From CAVWXT01 sp963759115 (lineage in GTDB: Bacteria > Planctomycetota > Planctomycetia > Pirellulales > Thermoguttaceae), in assembly GCA_963759115.1 (NCBI GenBank), contig CAVWXT010000001.1, positions 682,001-746,000 on the forward strand: 64,000 nt of DNA. Reading direction: 5' to 3'. The position numbers and the translations under genes are program-made. Below, piece by piece: positions 47,185 through 57,011 of this stretch. The notes under the pieces were generated by a model that worked only from the letters and a program-made list of their open reading frames with translations, did no database searches and was not told where the DNA came from. How positions within the stretch are numbered: position 1 is the stretch's first letter; each line of letters starts with the position of its first letter.

Positions 47185-48591
47185 ATGGCAGAGATGACAG
47201 CAGACCGCCTTCTAGCGACCCTCCGTCCCCACGGCCAGGAACACCTGCTGGCCTTCTGGGATGACCTCGACCCAGGGCAGCGGGAATCGCTCGCCCGGCA
47301 AATCCAGGCCATTGATTTCGGGTTGATCCGCCGGTTGTACGACAACCAACACCGGCAGGTGGACGTGCGCGACCTGGTCGGCCGCGCGGCGCCGCCGCCG
47401 GCCTTCCGCTTGGACGCCGCGCAGAACGCCTTCACGCCGCAACAGGCAAAGCAACGCGGCACGGACGCCCTGGCGGCCGCCCAAGTCGGGGCGATCCTGG
47501 TCGCCGGCGGGCAAGGAACGCGGTTGGGATTCGACCACCCCAAGGGCATGTTTCCCATCGGGCCGCTCTCGAACAAGACGCTCTTCCAGATCCTCGTCGA
47601 GAAGATCGTCGCCGCCGCGCGGCGCTACGGCGTGCGGATTCCCCTCTATCTGATGACCAGTCCCGCAACGCACGACGAAACGGCGGAGTTCTTCGCCGCG
47701 CACGGCCGCTTCGGGCTGGCGGAGAACGACCTCTTCCTCTTCTGCCAGGGGACGATGCCTGCCGTGGATGCCCAGACGGCCCGAGTGCTGCTGGAAGCCC
47801 CCGGACAGATCGCGGCTAGTCCGGATGGACACGGCGGCATGTTGGCGGCGCTCCAGCGCAGCGGCGGCCTCGACGACATCCGGCGGCGCGGCCTCCGACA
47901 GCTATTCTACTTCCAGGTCGACAACCCCTTGGTCGACGTTTGCGGGCCGGAGTTCATCGGCTATCACTTGCTGGCCGGCGCCGAGTTCTCCACGCAGGTC
48001 GTTGCCAAGCACGATCCGCTGGAGCGGGTGGGGAACGTCGTGCAAGTGGACGGGAAGCTGATGGTGATCGAATACAGCGAACTGCCGGCCGACGCGGCCA
48101 ATCGCCGCAACCCGGACGGCTCGCTCCAGATTTGGGCGGGCAGCATCGCCGTCCATGCGTTCAATGCCGACTTCTTGCAGCGGCTGGCCGCCAAGGCCGA
48201 CGGGCTGCCGTTCCATATCGCACACAAGAAGGTGGCCTGCCTCGACAGCGCGGGACGCCGCATCGAGCCGACGGCGCCCAACGCGGTCAAATTCGAGCGA
48301 TTCATCTTCGACGTGATGCCGCAAGCACGCCGGGCGATCGTGGTGGAGGTCGACGGCAAGCGGGCATTCACCCCGTTGAAGAATGCCGCGGGGGCCGACA
48401 ACGACACGCCCGAGACGGTCCGCGCGCAAATGGCGGCGCGGGGACGCGAGTGGCTCCGCCAGGCCGGCGCGGACGTTGGCGACGGCGTGCTGGTCGAGAT
48501 CAGCCCGCTCGTGGCGTTGGATGCGGAAGAGTTGGCGGCGAAGATTCGGCCCGGCATGCGGATCACGGAGCCGACGTATTTCGGCAATTGA
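47185..48591 (+). CDS. UDP-sugar (UDP-GlcNAc-type) pyrophosphorylase family protein
   Basis: 468 residues of the UDPGP family, which make UDP-glucose or UDP-N-acetylglucosamine from UTP and the sugar 1-phosphate. The nucleotide loop is LVAGGQGTRLGFDHPKGMFP. Other landmarks are LYLMTSPATHDETAEFFA, LFCQGTMPA, SPDGHGGMLAALQ, YFQVDNPLVDVCGPEF and KKVACLDSAGR. The order and length match eukaryote-type UAP1 rather than bacterial GlmU. A start at the ATG nine bases downstream (MTADRLL) is equally possible. An aldo/keto reductase follows in the same direction, 145 bases away. Confidence 0.9.
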   Translation: MAEMTADRLLATLRPHGQEHLLAFWDDLDPGQRESLARQIQAIDFGLIRRLYDNQHRQVDVRDLVGRAAPPPAFRLDAAQNAFTPQQAKQRGTDALAAAQVGAILVAGGQGTRLGFDHPKGMFPIGPLSNKTLFQILVEKIVAAARRYGVRIPLYLMTSPATHDETAEFFAAHGRFGLAENDLFLFCQGTMPAVDAQTARVLLEAPGQIAASPDGHGGMLAALQRSGGLDDIRRRGLRQLFYFQVDNPLVDVCGPEFIGYHLLAGAEFSTQVVAKHDPLERVGNVVQVDGKLMVIEYSELPADAANRRNPDGSLQIWAGSIAVHAFNADFLQRLAAKADGLPFHIAHKKVACLDSAGRRIEPTAPNAVKFERFIFDVMPQARRAIVVEVDGKRAFTPLKNAAGADNDTPETVRAQMAARGREWLRQAGADVGDGVLVEISPLVALDAEELAAKIRPGMRITEPTYFGN

Positions 48592-48736
48592 TGAAGACGC
48601 GACCGGCCGCCGCACCGCTCCAGGCCGCGGCTCTTCGACGTCAACGCGCCGAACGCATGCTTGACTTTGGCCTGCCGAGCGATTCTAATTTTGCCCATTG
48701 TCGGGCAGCAGGGAATCCGCGGAAGGACAACGACTC

Positions 48737-49725
48737 ATGCTGTACAGACGCCTGGGGCGAACCGGCTTGAAGGTGAGCGAGATCAGCCTGGGGACCTGGA
48801 TCTCGTGCGACAATCTGGCTCAGAAAGAGGCTTCGATCCGCATCATCGACGCCGCCTATCAGGCCGGGATCAATTTCTTCGATACGGCCAACGTCTATTC
48901 CGACGGCAGGGCCGAAACGATCCTCGGCGAGGCCCTGGCGAAGTACCCCCGAGAATCCTACGTCTTGGCCACCAAGGTATTCTGGCCGATGGGCGACGGC
49001 CCGAACGACCGCGGACTGTCGCGAAAACACGTCTTCGAGCAAGTCGACAAGAGCCTGAGGCGTCTGGGGGTCGACTATCTCGACCTCTACTATTGCCACT
49101 GGTTCGACAAGGAAACGCCCATCGACGAAACCCTGCGGGCCATGGACGACCTGATCGCGCGGGGAAAGGTTTTGTACCTGGGCGTCAGCAATTGGACGGC
49201 CGCGCAAATCTCCCAGGGCCTCTGCACCGTCGAGCGTTATCGCCTGCACCCGATCGTGGCCAACCAGCCGAGCTATAACATGTTCGATCGGTACATCGAG
49301 CAAGAAAGCCTGCCCTTGTGCGCCCGGCACGGCATTGGGCTGGTGGTCTACTCACCGTTGGCCCAGGGGCGCTGACCGGAAAATATCGCCAGGGGACGAA
49401 CGTTCCCGGCGACAGCCGGGCGGCCAATCGCAGCATCAAGGCCGAGGTGACGGTCGGCGACTACTTGCACGACGAACTGCTGGAGAAGGTGGAACAGTTG
49501 CAGCAGATCGCCGGTGAAATGGGCATTCCGCTGGCCCGGCTCGCCCTGGCCTGGGTCTTGAGGCAGCCGAACGTTTCCAGCGCGTTGGTCGGCGCGAGCA
49601 GGCCGCAGCAAATCGAAGAGAACGTAAAGGCCTCCGGCACGGTCATTCCCGACGAGATCATGCGGAAGATCGAGGACGTCTTGAGAGTCCCGTCGTACGT
49701 TGTCAAACACAACATCGTCGTGTGA
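48737..49725 (+). CDS. Aldo/keto reductase (potassium-channel beta-subunit-like), frameshifted
   Basis: NADPH-dependent carbonyl reductase family, about 330 residues. It begins MLYRRLGRTGLKVSEISLGT. The catalytic tetrad is visible: Asp and Tyr in FDTANVYSDG, Lys in ATKVFWP, His in YYCHWFD. GVSNWTAAQI, ANQPSYNMFDR and the C-terminal WVLRQPNVSSALVGASRPQQ complete the fold. The frame breaks near 49373 in YSPLAQG-ALTGKY, where one G of a G-run seems to be missing. The start is chosen at the ATG that opens the conserved barrel. It is followed after 51 bases by a secreted glycosidase. Substrate unknown; a sugar or sugar-derived ketone fits the neighbourhood. Confidence 0.88.
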
Positions 49726-49776
49726 GCACGTCCGCACGACAAATAGCGGCGTATTCAAGAAGAAGGAAGAAGCACA

Positions 49777-51480
49777 ATGAAGTCGAAATGCACGAGTCCA
49801 TTGGCGATCGCCTGTGCCATGACACTCGTCCTGTGGGCGGCGCCGATGCGGGCAACCCCGAAGGGCGTGACGTTTTCGCAATCGGCGCCCGCCATCGCGG
49901 CGTACGACTTCGTGGAGGTCACCGCCCAAGTGGCGTCGCCGGATGCCGGCAACCCCTTCACGGATGCCGCGCTGACCGGCTGGTTCGCCAAGGGCGAAGG
50001 GGCGGATCGCATCCCCGTCGAAGGATTCTGCGATTCGACCGACGGCTCGGTCTTTCGCATCCGGTTCATGCCCTCGACGCCGGGCAAGTACGCCTACTCG
50101 GTCACGTTCCGCCAGGGCAGCTTCGAGGAGACCCACACGGGAAACTTCCAGGCCACCAACGGCCGCCGGCGGGGCCCGGTCCGCGTCGATCCGAAGTACC
50201 CCTGGCATTTCATTTGGGAGGGATCCGGCGAACACTACTTCTTCAACGGCACCACCGCGTTCTTCCTTGCCGGCTGGCGCGACGAGCGAATCATCCAGCA
50301 GAGCATCGAGCGTCTGCGCCAACTGAAAGTCAACCGCCTTCGCGTGCTGTTGTCCGGCTCGATCAACAACTTCATCGGCGAACCGGTAATGACCGACGAA
50401 AACTTCACGGTGATGTTGCGGCCGTGGGTGGCCGAGGCGCCGCAGAGCTTCGAGCGACCGGGGATCGATTACACGCGGTTCAACGTCGCCTACTGGCAGA
50501 AATGGGAACACATGCTGCGATTCGCCCGGGAGCGCGACGTGGTAATGTCCGTGATTCTCTTCATTTCCACCGACGGCGATCCGGTGAAGAAGCAGATGGC
50601 CGGCAGCGAGGACGAGCGGCGATACATTCGCTACGCCGCCGCGCGCCTGAGCGCGTTTTCGAACGTCAACTGGGACCTTGGCGACGATCTCGACAGCTTC
50701 CGCGATGAGAAATGGGCCCGCGAAACGGGGATGCTGTTGATGAAATGGGACCCGTATCACCACCTTGCCAGCTCGCATCCCACCAACCGCGAGCACCAGG
50801 ATCGCGGCTCGGAGTGGTTTGGCTTCACGTCGATTCAGAACTGGACCCGCAAGGAGCACGAGCTCATGCTCGAAGAGCGTCAGATTCAGTCGAAAACCGG
50901 CCGGATCATCCCGCAGGCGAACGAAGAATACGGCTACGAGGATCACTACCCGCATTGGGCGCCGGCGCCGCCCGGCGACTCGGCCGAGGTGTTGTGCCGC
51001 TGCGCCTGGGAGATTGCCATGGCCGGCGCGTACGGCACGGCGGGCGAGACGGCCCGCCGCGGCGTGAATATCTGGCCCGACACCGGCGGCGGCTGGCTCA
51101 ACGGCCGGGGCGACAACACGATGGTCATGCTCAAGGGCTACGGCCACATGGTGGATTTCTTCACGAGCTTCGACTGGTGGAAGACCGAGCCGCACGACGA
51201 ATTGGTCAACAGCGGCGCCTACTGCCTGGCGAAACCCGGCGAAATCTACGCCGTCTATCTGCCGCTGCGTCCGCTGTCAGGGGTGACGGAAAGCCTCGAA
51301 TACAAACGGGATTATCATCCCGTGACGATTCAACTCGAACCGGGCAAGTACGATGCGAAGTGGTTTGACCCGATGACGGGCGAGTGGATTCCCGCCGGTG
51401 AGGTGCAAGGACCGGCCTGGACGCTGCCGAAGACTCCCGGCTGGAACGATTGGGCGCTGCGCTTGAAGCGGCAACCATAG
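49777..51480 (+). CDS. Secreted DUF5060/DUF4038 glycoside hydrolase
   Basis: 567 residues. Signal peptide (PLAIACAMTLVLWAAPMRA), then a DUF5060 beta-sandwich (YDFVEVTAQVASPDAGNPF, PGKYAYSVTFRQG). The barrel domain (GEHYFFNGTTAFFLAGWRDE, FNVAYWQKWEHMLRFARERD, NVNWDLGDDLDSF, IPQANEEYGYEDHYPH) carries candidate catalytic acids and belongs to the DUF4038 (apiosidase-like) type. A C-terminal putative collagen-binding domain (GEIYAVYLPL, WFDPMTGEW) completes the usual three-part architecture. A GGAAGAAG site precedes the ATG. It probably acts outside the cytoplasm on plant or algal glycans. The gene at 29931 is a remnant of a related opening sequence. Confidence 0.85.
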   Translation: MKSKCTSPLAIACAMTLVLWAAPMRATPKGVTFSQSAPAIAAYDFVEVTAQVASPDAGNPFTDAALTGWFAKGEGADRIPVEGFCDSTDGSVFRIRFMPSTPGKYAYSVTFRQGSFEETHTGNFQATNGRRRGPVRVDPKYPWHFIWEGSGEHYFFNGTTAFFLAGWRDERIIQQSIERLRQLKVNRLRVLLSGSINNFIGEPVMTDENFTVMLRPWVAEAPQSFERPGIDYTRFNVAYWQKWEHMLRFARERDVVMSVILFISTDGDPVKKQMAGSEDERRYIRYAAARLSAFSNVNWDLGDDLDSFRDEKWARETGMLLMKWDPYHHLASSHPTNREHQDRGSEWFGFTSIQNWTRKEHELMLEERQIQSKTGRIIPQANEEYGYEDHYPHWAPAPPGDSAEVLCRCAWEIAMAGAYGTAGETARRGVNIWPDTGGGWLNGRGDNTMVMLKGYGHMVDFFTSFDWWKTEPHDELVNSGAYCLAKPGEIYAVYLPLRPLSGVTESLEYKRDYHPVTIQLEPGKYDAKWFDPMTGEWIPAGEVQGPAWTLPKTPGWNDWALRLKRQP

Positions 51481-51662
51481 CAGGGCATGGTCACGACGTC
51501 CAGCGGCGAGTTCGAGCAAGGGTGTTTCCAAGCAGCCTTGCGTGATTCCGGGAGGGCGATAGAAACAACGACGATTTTAGAGGCTGCCGGTTAATCCCCT
51601 GCTGCGGTTCAAGCGCAGAGCGCGGCTTGCTGAAGCCGCCAAGATAAGAAAGGCCGACCACT

Positions 51663-52689
51663 GTGGACAACCTCAAATTCGCCATGTTCGGGGCCAGCTT
51701 CTGGGCCCGCTTTCAACTGGCTGCGTGGAAAGATCTTGGAGGAGTGGAGTGCGTGGCCATCTGCAACCGCACGCGCAGCAAAGGGGAGAAGTTAGCCAGG
51801 GAGTTCGGCGTGCCGGCTGTCTACGACGATCCCGAGGAATTGTACCGCCGCGAGAAACTCGATTTCGTCGATATCGTGACCTATCCGTTCACATTGAGCC
51901 ACTTCGTGAAACTGGCGGCCGCGCACAAGGTGCCCGTCATCAGCCAGAAGCCCATGGCGCCGTCGCTGGCCATCGCCCGGGAGAACATTGAGGCCTGCCA
52001 GGCGGCGGGAGTGCCCTACTTTGTCCACGAGAACTGGCGCTGGCAGCCGCAGCTTCGGGCGCTGAAACAGGTGCTCGAAAGCGGCGCGATCGGCGTGCCG
52101 TTTCGCGCGAATCGAGATGGTCTCCTCTTTCCCCGTGTTCATCAATGAGCCGCAGATCAAGGATTTGGAGGAGTTCATCCTGACCGACATGGGCACGCAC
52201 ATCCTCGATATCGCCCGGTTCTTCTTCGGCGAGGCCGAGAACGTGTATTGCCAGGTCGATCGGGTTCATGCCGACGTGAAGGGCGAGGACGTGGCGACCG
52301 TGATGATGCGGATGGGCGGACGGACCACCGTGACCTGCGAGATGGGCTATCCCGAGAACTTCGTCGAGAACGACTACTTTCCGCAGACGTTGATCTACGT
52401 GGAGGGGAGCAAGGGAACGGCCGAAGTGGCCAGGGATTATTGGCTGCGCGTGACGACCGAATCGGGCACCCATGCGAAACGCCACCCGCCGATCAAGTAT
52501 TCCTGGGCCGATCCGGATTATGCCGTCGTCCACGCCAGCATCGTCCCCTGCAACGCCAATTTCCTTCGGGCCCTCCGCGGCGTGAGCAAGGCCGAGACGA
52601 CCGGCGAGGACAACTACAAGACGCTGCAACTGGTGTTTGCAGCCTACGAATCGGCCCGCAGCGGCCAAGCGGTCCCGATGGCCGACTGA
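51663..52689 (+). CDS. Gfo/Idh/MocA-family oxidoreductase, frameshifted
   Basis: About 340 residues, starting with GTG. The N-terminal Rossmann fold (LKFAMFGASFWARFQLAAW) has a variant nucleotide loop. The catalytic Lys is in VISQKPMAPS, and the C-terminal alpha/beta domain (TDMGTHILDIARFFFGEAE, TVTCEMGYPENFVE) completes the fold. The frame breaks near 52110 in RFRARIEMV, repaired by removing one base. Members oxidise or epimerise sugars and inositols with NAD(P). With the epimerase, aldolase and kinase genes downstream it suggests catabolism of an unusual sugar. Substrate not assigned. Confidence 0.88.
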
Positions 52690-53059
52690 TCGGCTCCGGG
52701 GGCGCATCTTGTGGGTAGTGGTACAGTTTGGCCTGAAATTCTTGAGTGGTAAAGAAGAAAGGGCGGTCAACCAGCCGCGGTTACTCGGAAGAGTTGGTTT
52801 GCGTTCCCTCAGCCTGACATCGTCGCACTCGCCTGATGATCCACGCTATGCAATATCCCCACAAGTAGGAGTTGGCAACCGCAGCGAGGATGAACATCAC
52901 TAGACCAACCTCGTATTGCGGGTCAAGCAGCATGACGAACAGCACGAGTGGAAACGAAAGCACGCCAGCGCAAATCTCAAGGAAAAGGAAGACGTGCCAA
53001 TGGTTGGAAATCTCATGTGCCCTTTCGAGCCAAAGACCGCCCGCCATTAAGAGAGCGCG

Positions 53060-54360
53060 CACGGATAACTTGAACAAATTGCTATTGTGGCGTTCATTGC
53101 ATTGTGTGATAACGTGTGCATGCAGGATGCACAGGTAATTGCACGGATTGAAGCCAAGTATCGGTTGCTGGAGCCGGAGTTGGATGAACGCCGACGGCGA
53201 CAGTGGGCGGCAGCGGAAGCCTGTGATATCGGCTGGGGTGGGATTACAGCGGTTTCGCAGGCCAGCGGAATGTCTCGTACCACGATCACCGCCGCGCTTC
53301 ATGAGTTGGAACTGCCTGAAAAAGAGCGTGCGGTTGCGGCCTGTCGCGTGCGACGACCGGGTGGCGGTGACAAGTCCTTGACAGAGACCGATCCGGGTCT
53401 GATGGCTGCACTCGAAACGTTGATTGAACCAACGACCCGTGGCGACCCCAAGTCGCCGTTGCGCTGGACGTGTAAGAGCACGCGCAACTTGGCCGAGGAA
53501 CTGACGCGTCAAAGCCATCCGGTCGGTGCACGGACCGTGGCCAAATTGTTGCACCGTGCGGACTATAGCTTGCAGGCAAACCGCAAGACTCGGGAGGGAT
53601 CGTCGCATCCGGATCGCAATGCCCAGTTCGAGTACATCAATGCGAGCGTCCAGCGGTTCTTGAAACGCGGCCAACCGGCGGTTTCCGTGGATGCCAAAAA
53701 GAAGGAAAACGTGGGCGATTTCAAGAATGGCGGGAGGGAATGGTTCCCCCAGGGAACGCCCGAAGAAGTGCGCGTTTACGACTTCCTGATCAAGTCGTTG
53801 GGGAAGGCGGCTCTCTACGGCGTGTACGATCTGCTGCGGAACGAAGGGTGGGTAAGCGTCGGCATCGATCACGATACAGCGCAGTTTGCCGTCCCCAGTA
53901 TCCGTCGATGGTGGAATGAAATGGGGCAGCAGCGATTTCCGCGCGCCCGCGAACTTTTGATCACAGCGGATGGCGGAGGCAGCAACGGGAGTCGCAACCG
54001 GTTGTGGAAGGTGTCGCTGCAAGAGTTGGCTGACGAATTGGGCATCAAGCTGTTCGTTTGTCATTTCCCACCCGGCACCAGCAAATGGAACAAGATCGAG
54101 CATCGCCTGTTCAGCTTCATCACGAAGAACTGGCGTGCCCGCCCCCTGGTCAGCCTTGAGGTCATCGTGAATCTCATCGCCAACACGAAGACGCGAACGG
54201 GATTGACTGTGAAAGCGGCCATTGACACAAACCATTATCCGACCAAAATCAAAGTCACTGACGAGCAACTGAGAAAGCTGCGTCTCAAACATCACAAGTT
54301 CCACGGCGAATGGAACTACACGCTCTCACCACGCAAGTAAACTTGTTCAAGTTATCCGTG
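53060..54360 (+). mobile_element. ISAzo13-family insertion sequence, copy 2
   Basis: 1301 bases. Inverted repeats are CACGGATAACTTGAACAAATT at the left and the complement of CACGGATAACTTGAACAAGTT at the right (20 of 21 match). The 4-base target duplication CGCG is present at 53056-53059 and 54361-54364. It carries a single intact transposase gene whose stop codon touches the right repeat. It is a different member from copy 1: the end sequences are unrelated. Confidence 0.93.
53120..54340 (+). CDS. ISAzo13-family transposase, intact
   Basis: 406 residues in one frame, unlike copy 1. The N-terminal helix-turn-helix is GWGGITAVSQASGMSRTTIT, followed by RVRRPGGGDKSL. The DDE catalytic residues are Asp in VSVDAKKKENVG, Asp in ITADGGGSNGS and Glu in WNKIEHRLFSF. 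The region GLTVKAAIDTNHYPTKIKV ends the family domain. The start at MQDAQVIARIEAKY is inferred from family length; an upstream in-frame ATG at 53087 adds 11 residues. Since gene and ends are complete, this copy could be active. Confidence 0.93.
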   Translation: MQDAQVIARIEAKYRLLEPELDERRRRQWAAAEACDIGWGGITAVSQASGMSRTTITAALHELELPEKERAVAACRVRRPGGGDKSLTETDPGLMAALETLIEPTTRGDPKSPLRWTCKSTRNLAEELTRQSHPVGARTVAKLLHRADYSLQANRKTREGSSHPDRNAQFEYINASVQRFLKRGQPAVSVDAKKKENVGDFKNGGREWFPQGTPEEVRVYDFLIKSLGKAALYGVYDLLRNEGWVSVGIDHDTAQFAVPSIRRWWNEMGQQRFPRARELLITADGGGSNGSRNRLWKVSLQELADELGIKLFVCHFPPGTSKWNKIEHRLFSFITKNWRARPLVSLEVIVNLIANTKTRTGLTVKAAIDTNHYPTKIKVTDEQLRKLRLKHHKFHGEWNYTLSPRK

Positions 54361-54664
54361 CGCGGCCGCTAAGGCGCCAAACAACAATAAATGCCCCAGG
54401 GCGATCAACGATCCTAGCGGTATTTTGTGCATGGGATTCTTGGCGACTGGCAGTAGTAAAGGAAAAGCCGCCGGGATCAAGCCGGCGGCTCTTATCTTAC
54501 CTCTTGGCCAGAAATCTACAATCTGATTACGCAGCCATTGCGATCTTGTGGGATTGCCGGCAAGATGACAGAATACCGGCAAGGATTGAATCGCGTCTAC
54601 AATGGTCCCCTCTCCCAAAGGGTGAGGAGACTCGGTTGGAAGACACAATTTTGGGAGAACTGCC

Positions 54665-55513
54665 ATGCGTTACGGCCTGAGCCTGTTCTTGTGGACCGAC
54701 GGCCTGAACGACGCCGTTCTGCCGCTGTTGGACGAGATCAAGAAGATCGGCTACGACGCGGTGGAGATTCCCATCTTCGATTCGGACGTGGCCAAATATG
54801 CGTGGTGGGGCAAGCGGCTCGACGACGCCGGCCTGGCCCGGACGGCCGTAACCATCCGCGGCCCGGCCGACAATCCGATCAGCCCCGATCCGGCCATTCG
54901 CCGCAAAGGGCTGGAAGTGAACAAGGCCGCGGTCGATTGTGCGGCCGCCGCCGGGTGCGAGGCCCTGGTCGGCCCGCTGCACTCGGCCCTGAACCATTTC
55001 ACGGGCGCCGGGCCGACGGCCGAAGAGTGGGCCTGGGCCGTTGACGGCATGCGGCAGTTGGCCCAACACGCCGAGAAGTGCAAGCTGAACATCGGGTTGG
55101 AGTATCTCAACCGCTTCGAGTGCTACCTGCTGAACACGGCGGCCGACGCGGCCTGCTTCTGCCGCGAGGTGAACCATCCCCGCTGCAAGCTGATGTACGA
55201 CACCTACCACGCCCACATGGAAGAGAAGAACATCGCCGAGTCGATCCGGGCTCTGAAAGGCCTGTTGATCCAGGTTCACGTCTCGGAAAACGACCGCAGC
55301 ACGCCGGGCGCAGGCAGCATTCATTGGGACGCGACGTTCGACACGCTCAAGGAGATCGGCTTCGACAACCTGCTGGTGGTCGAGGCGTTAGGGATGGCCC
55401 TGCAAAAGCTGCCTGGGGCGAAAATCTGGCGCCGCATGTACGAAAGCGAGCACCAGTTGGCCGACGACGGACTCAAATTCATGAAGCGGGAAGTGGCGAA
55501 GCGGTGGAAATGA
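54665..55513 (+). CDS. Sugar phosphate isomerase/epimerase (tagatose/psicose 3-epimerase-like)
   Basis: 282 residues, AP-endonuclease-2-type TIM barrel. It begins MRYGLSLFLWTDGL. Metal-ligand positions are seen in IGLEYLNRFECYLLN (Glu), YDTYHAHMEE (Asp, His), HVSENDRSTPGAG and LVVEALG (Glu). These match D-psicose or D-tagatose 3-epimerases, which interconvert ketohexoses; hydroxypyruvate isomerase is an alternative. It is 42 bases before an APC permease gene in the same direction, so the two are probably cotranscribed. Confidence 0.85.
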   Translation: MRYGLSLFLWTDGLNDAVLPLLDEIKKIGYDAVEIPIFDSDVAKYAWWGKRLDDAGLARTAVTIRGPADNPISPDPAIRRKGLEVNKAAVDCAAAAGCEALVGPLHSALNHFTGAGPTAEEWAWAVDGMRQLAQHAEKCKLNIGLEYLNRFECYLLNTAADAACFCREVNHPRCKLMYDTYHAHMEEKNIAESIRALKGLLIQVHVSENDRSTPGAGSIHWDATFDTLKEIGFDNLLVVEALGMALQKLPGAKIWRRMYESEHQLADDGLKFMKREVAKRWK

Positions 55514-55555
55514 GTCAGGCGCACCGAGAGCACTCCTCAACACCTGGAAAGCAAC

Positions 55556-56983
55556 ATGCCGCCGATCACCGAATCGACTCCGCCGGCATCTACGCCACAC
55601 CTGCGCCGCGTGCTCTCGCTATGGGACTTGATCCTCTTCGGCATGATTTGCGTGACGCCGAGTGCGCCGGTGACGGTTTTCGGCGTGGCGTCGGAGCGAT
55701 CCGAGGGTCATGCCGTCAACACGATCCTGCTGGGCATGGTGACGATGGTGTTGACGGCCGTCAGCTACGGGCGGATGGCGGCCATCTATCCTTCGGCCGG
55801 CTCCGCCTACACCTACGTCGGCAAGGGACTGCACCCGTATCTGGGTTTCCTGGCGGGCTGGGCGATGACCCTGGACTACGTGTTCTGCCCGCTGTTTTGC
55901 GTGACTTTTGGGACCCTCTGGGGCGTCAGCACGCTCCAGGATTATATGCGGGCCTTTCACGGCTACGAGTTCACGGCGCTGCAACTGCAGATTGCCTTTG
56001 TCATCGGGACGGCCGCGTTTACCGTGCTGATCACCTATCTGAACCTGCGCGGCATCCGCACCACCGCGCGGACCAACGAGGTTCTGATGGGAATGATGAC
56101 GCTGGTGCTCCTGGCCTTCATCGTCGCAACCATCAAGTACCTGTTCGACCGCGAAGGCCTGGCCGGCGTCTTCAGCACCAAGCCCTTCTACAACCCCGAA
56201 ACCTTCGATGCCTCGAAAATCGCCAAGGCCACGTCGTTTGCCGCGCTGACGTACTTGGGTTTTGACAGCGTCACGACGTTGGCCGAGGACGCCCGGAACG
56301 CGCGCCGCAACGTCTTGCTGGCGGCCGTGCTGGTGTGCGTTTTCACGGGCGTATTCGGCAGCTTGCTGGTGTACCTCGCCCAACAGGTGTGGCCCGAATT
56401 CGCGACGTTCGGCGAGGTCGGTCTGCCGACGGCATTCAAGGACGTGGCCATGCGAGCAGGCGGTATTTGGCTTGCTCTGGCCTTGGGCGTGCTGATCATC
56501 ATCGCCAATATCGGTGCGGGACTCGGCAGCCAGGTGGGCGGCGCCCGGCTCCTCTACGGCATGGGCCGCGACGGCGTCCTCCCGCGCCGCATTTTCGGCT
56601 ATCTCAGCCCGAAGCGCGACAATCCCAGCGTCAACATCTGGCTGATTGGCATTCTCGCCTTCGTCGGGTCGCAAGTGTTGGACTGGGAGGTGACGGGTGA
56701 ATTGCTCAATTTCGGCGCCTTCCTGGGCTTTATCGGCGTGAACCTGGCCATGATTCGCCAGTTCTGGTTCATGGATCAAGGCGGACGGCGGCGCAATTTC
56801 CTCTACGACGTGCTGCTGCCGCTCTTGGGGGCCGTTTTCTGCGGCTTGATTTGGTGGAATCTCAATTGGAAAGCCATGACGGTCGGAGGAATCTGGCTGG
56901 CGGTCGGGCTGGTGGTGCTCACCGTCCACACGCGCGCGTTCACGCAAGAAGTGGCGATGGTCGACATGCGCGATAGCGAGTGA
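55556..56983 (+). CDS. APC-family amino acid/amine permease
   Basis: 475 residues with about 12 membrane segments. The opening (LSLWDLILFGMICVTPSAPV) and second segment (AVSYGRMAAIYPSAGSAYTY) are the hallmark APC substrate-binding helices; GLHPYLGFLAGWAMTLDYV, SFAALTYLGFDSVTTLAEDA and GARLLYGMGRDGVLPRR also fit the family. Transport of an amino acid or small amine across the inner membrane is expected; the substrate cannot be read from the sequence. It follows the epimerase gene and faces the convergent cyclase gene at 57012. Confidence 0.9.
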   Translation: MPPITESTPPASTPHLRRVLSLWDLILFGMICVTPSAPVTVFGVASERSEGHAVNTILLGMVTMVLTAVSYGRMAAIYPSAGSAYTYVGKGLHPYLGFLAGWAMTLDYVFCPLFCVTFGTLWGVSTLQDYMRAFHGYEFTALQLQIAFVIGTAAFTVLITYLNLRGIRTTARTNEVLMGMMTLVLLAFIVATIKYLFDREGLAGVFSTKPFYNPETFDASKIAKATSFAALTYLGFDSVTTLAEDARNARRNVLLAAVLVCVFTGVFGSLLVYLAQQVWPEFATFGEVGLPTAFKDVAMRAGGIWLALALGVLIIIANIGAGLGSQVGGARLLYGMGRDGVLPRRIFGYLSPKRDNPSVNIWLIGILAFVGSQVLDWEVTGELLNFGAFLGFIGVNLAMIRQFWFMDQGGRRRNFLYDVLLPLLGAVFCGLIWWNLNWKAMTVGGIWLAVGLVVLTVHTRAFTQEVAMVDMRDSE

Positions 56984-57011
56984 ACTGCCCAAGGACGGAT
57001 CTGGCGGACTG

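Larger units (their letters stand above)
52781..54432 (-). pseudogene. Small membrane protein gene split by an ISAzo13 element
   Basis: The 5' part (54361-54432) encodes MHKIPLGSLIALGHLLLFGA. The 3' part (52781-53059) continues ALLMAGGLWLERAHEISNHW and ends in two or three membrane spans (VLSFPLVLFVMLLDP, VGLVMFILAAVANSYLWG) and a basic tail. Removing the IS and one copy of the 4-base target CGCG restores a single frame (GCG GCC GCG CTC TTA ATG) of about 115 residues. Family not recognised; it looks like a small integral membrane protein. Confidence 0.8.

Noticed and set aside
52781..54304. Minus-strand open frame of 507 codons across the second ISAzo13 element
   Set aside because: Most of it is antisense to the intact transposase. 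Only its last 90 codons belong to a real gene, the interrupted membrane protein.
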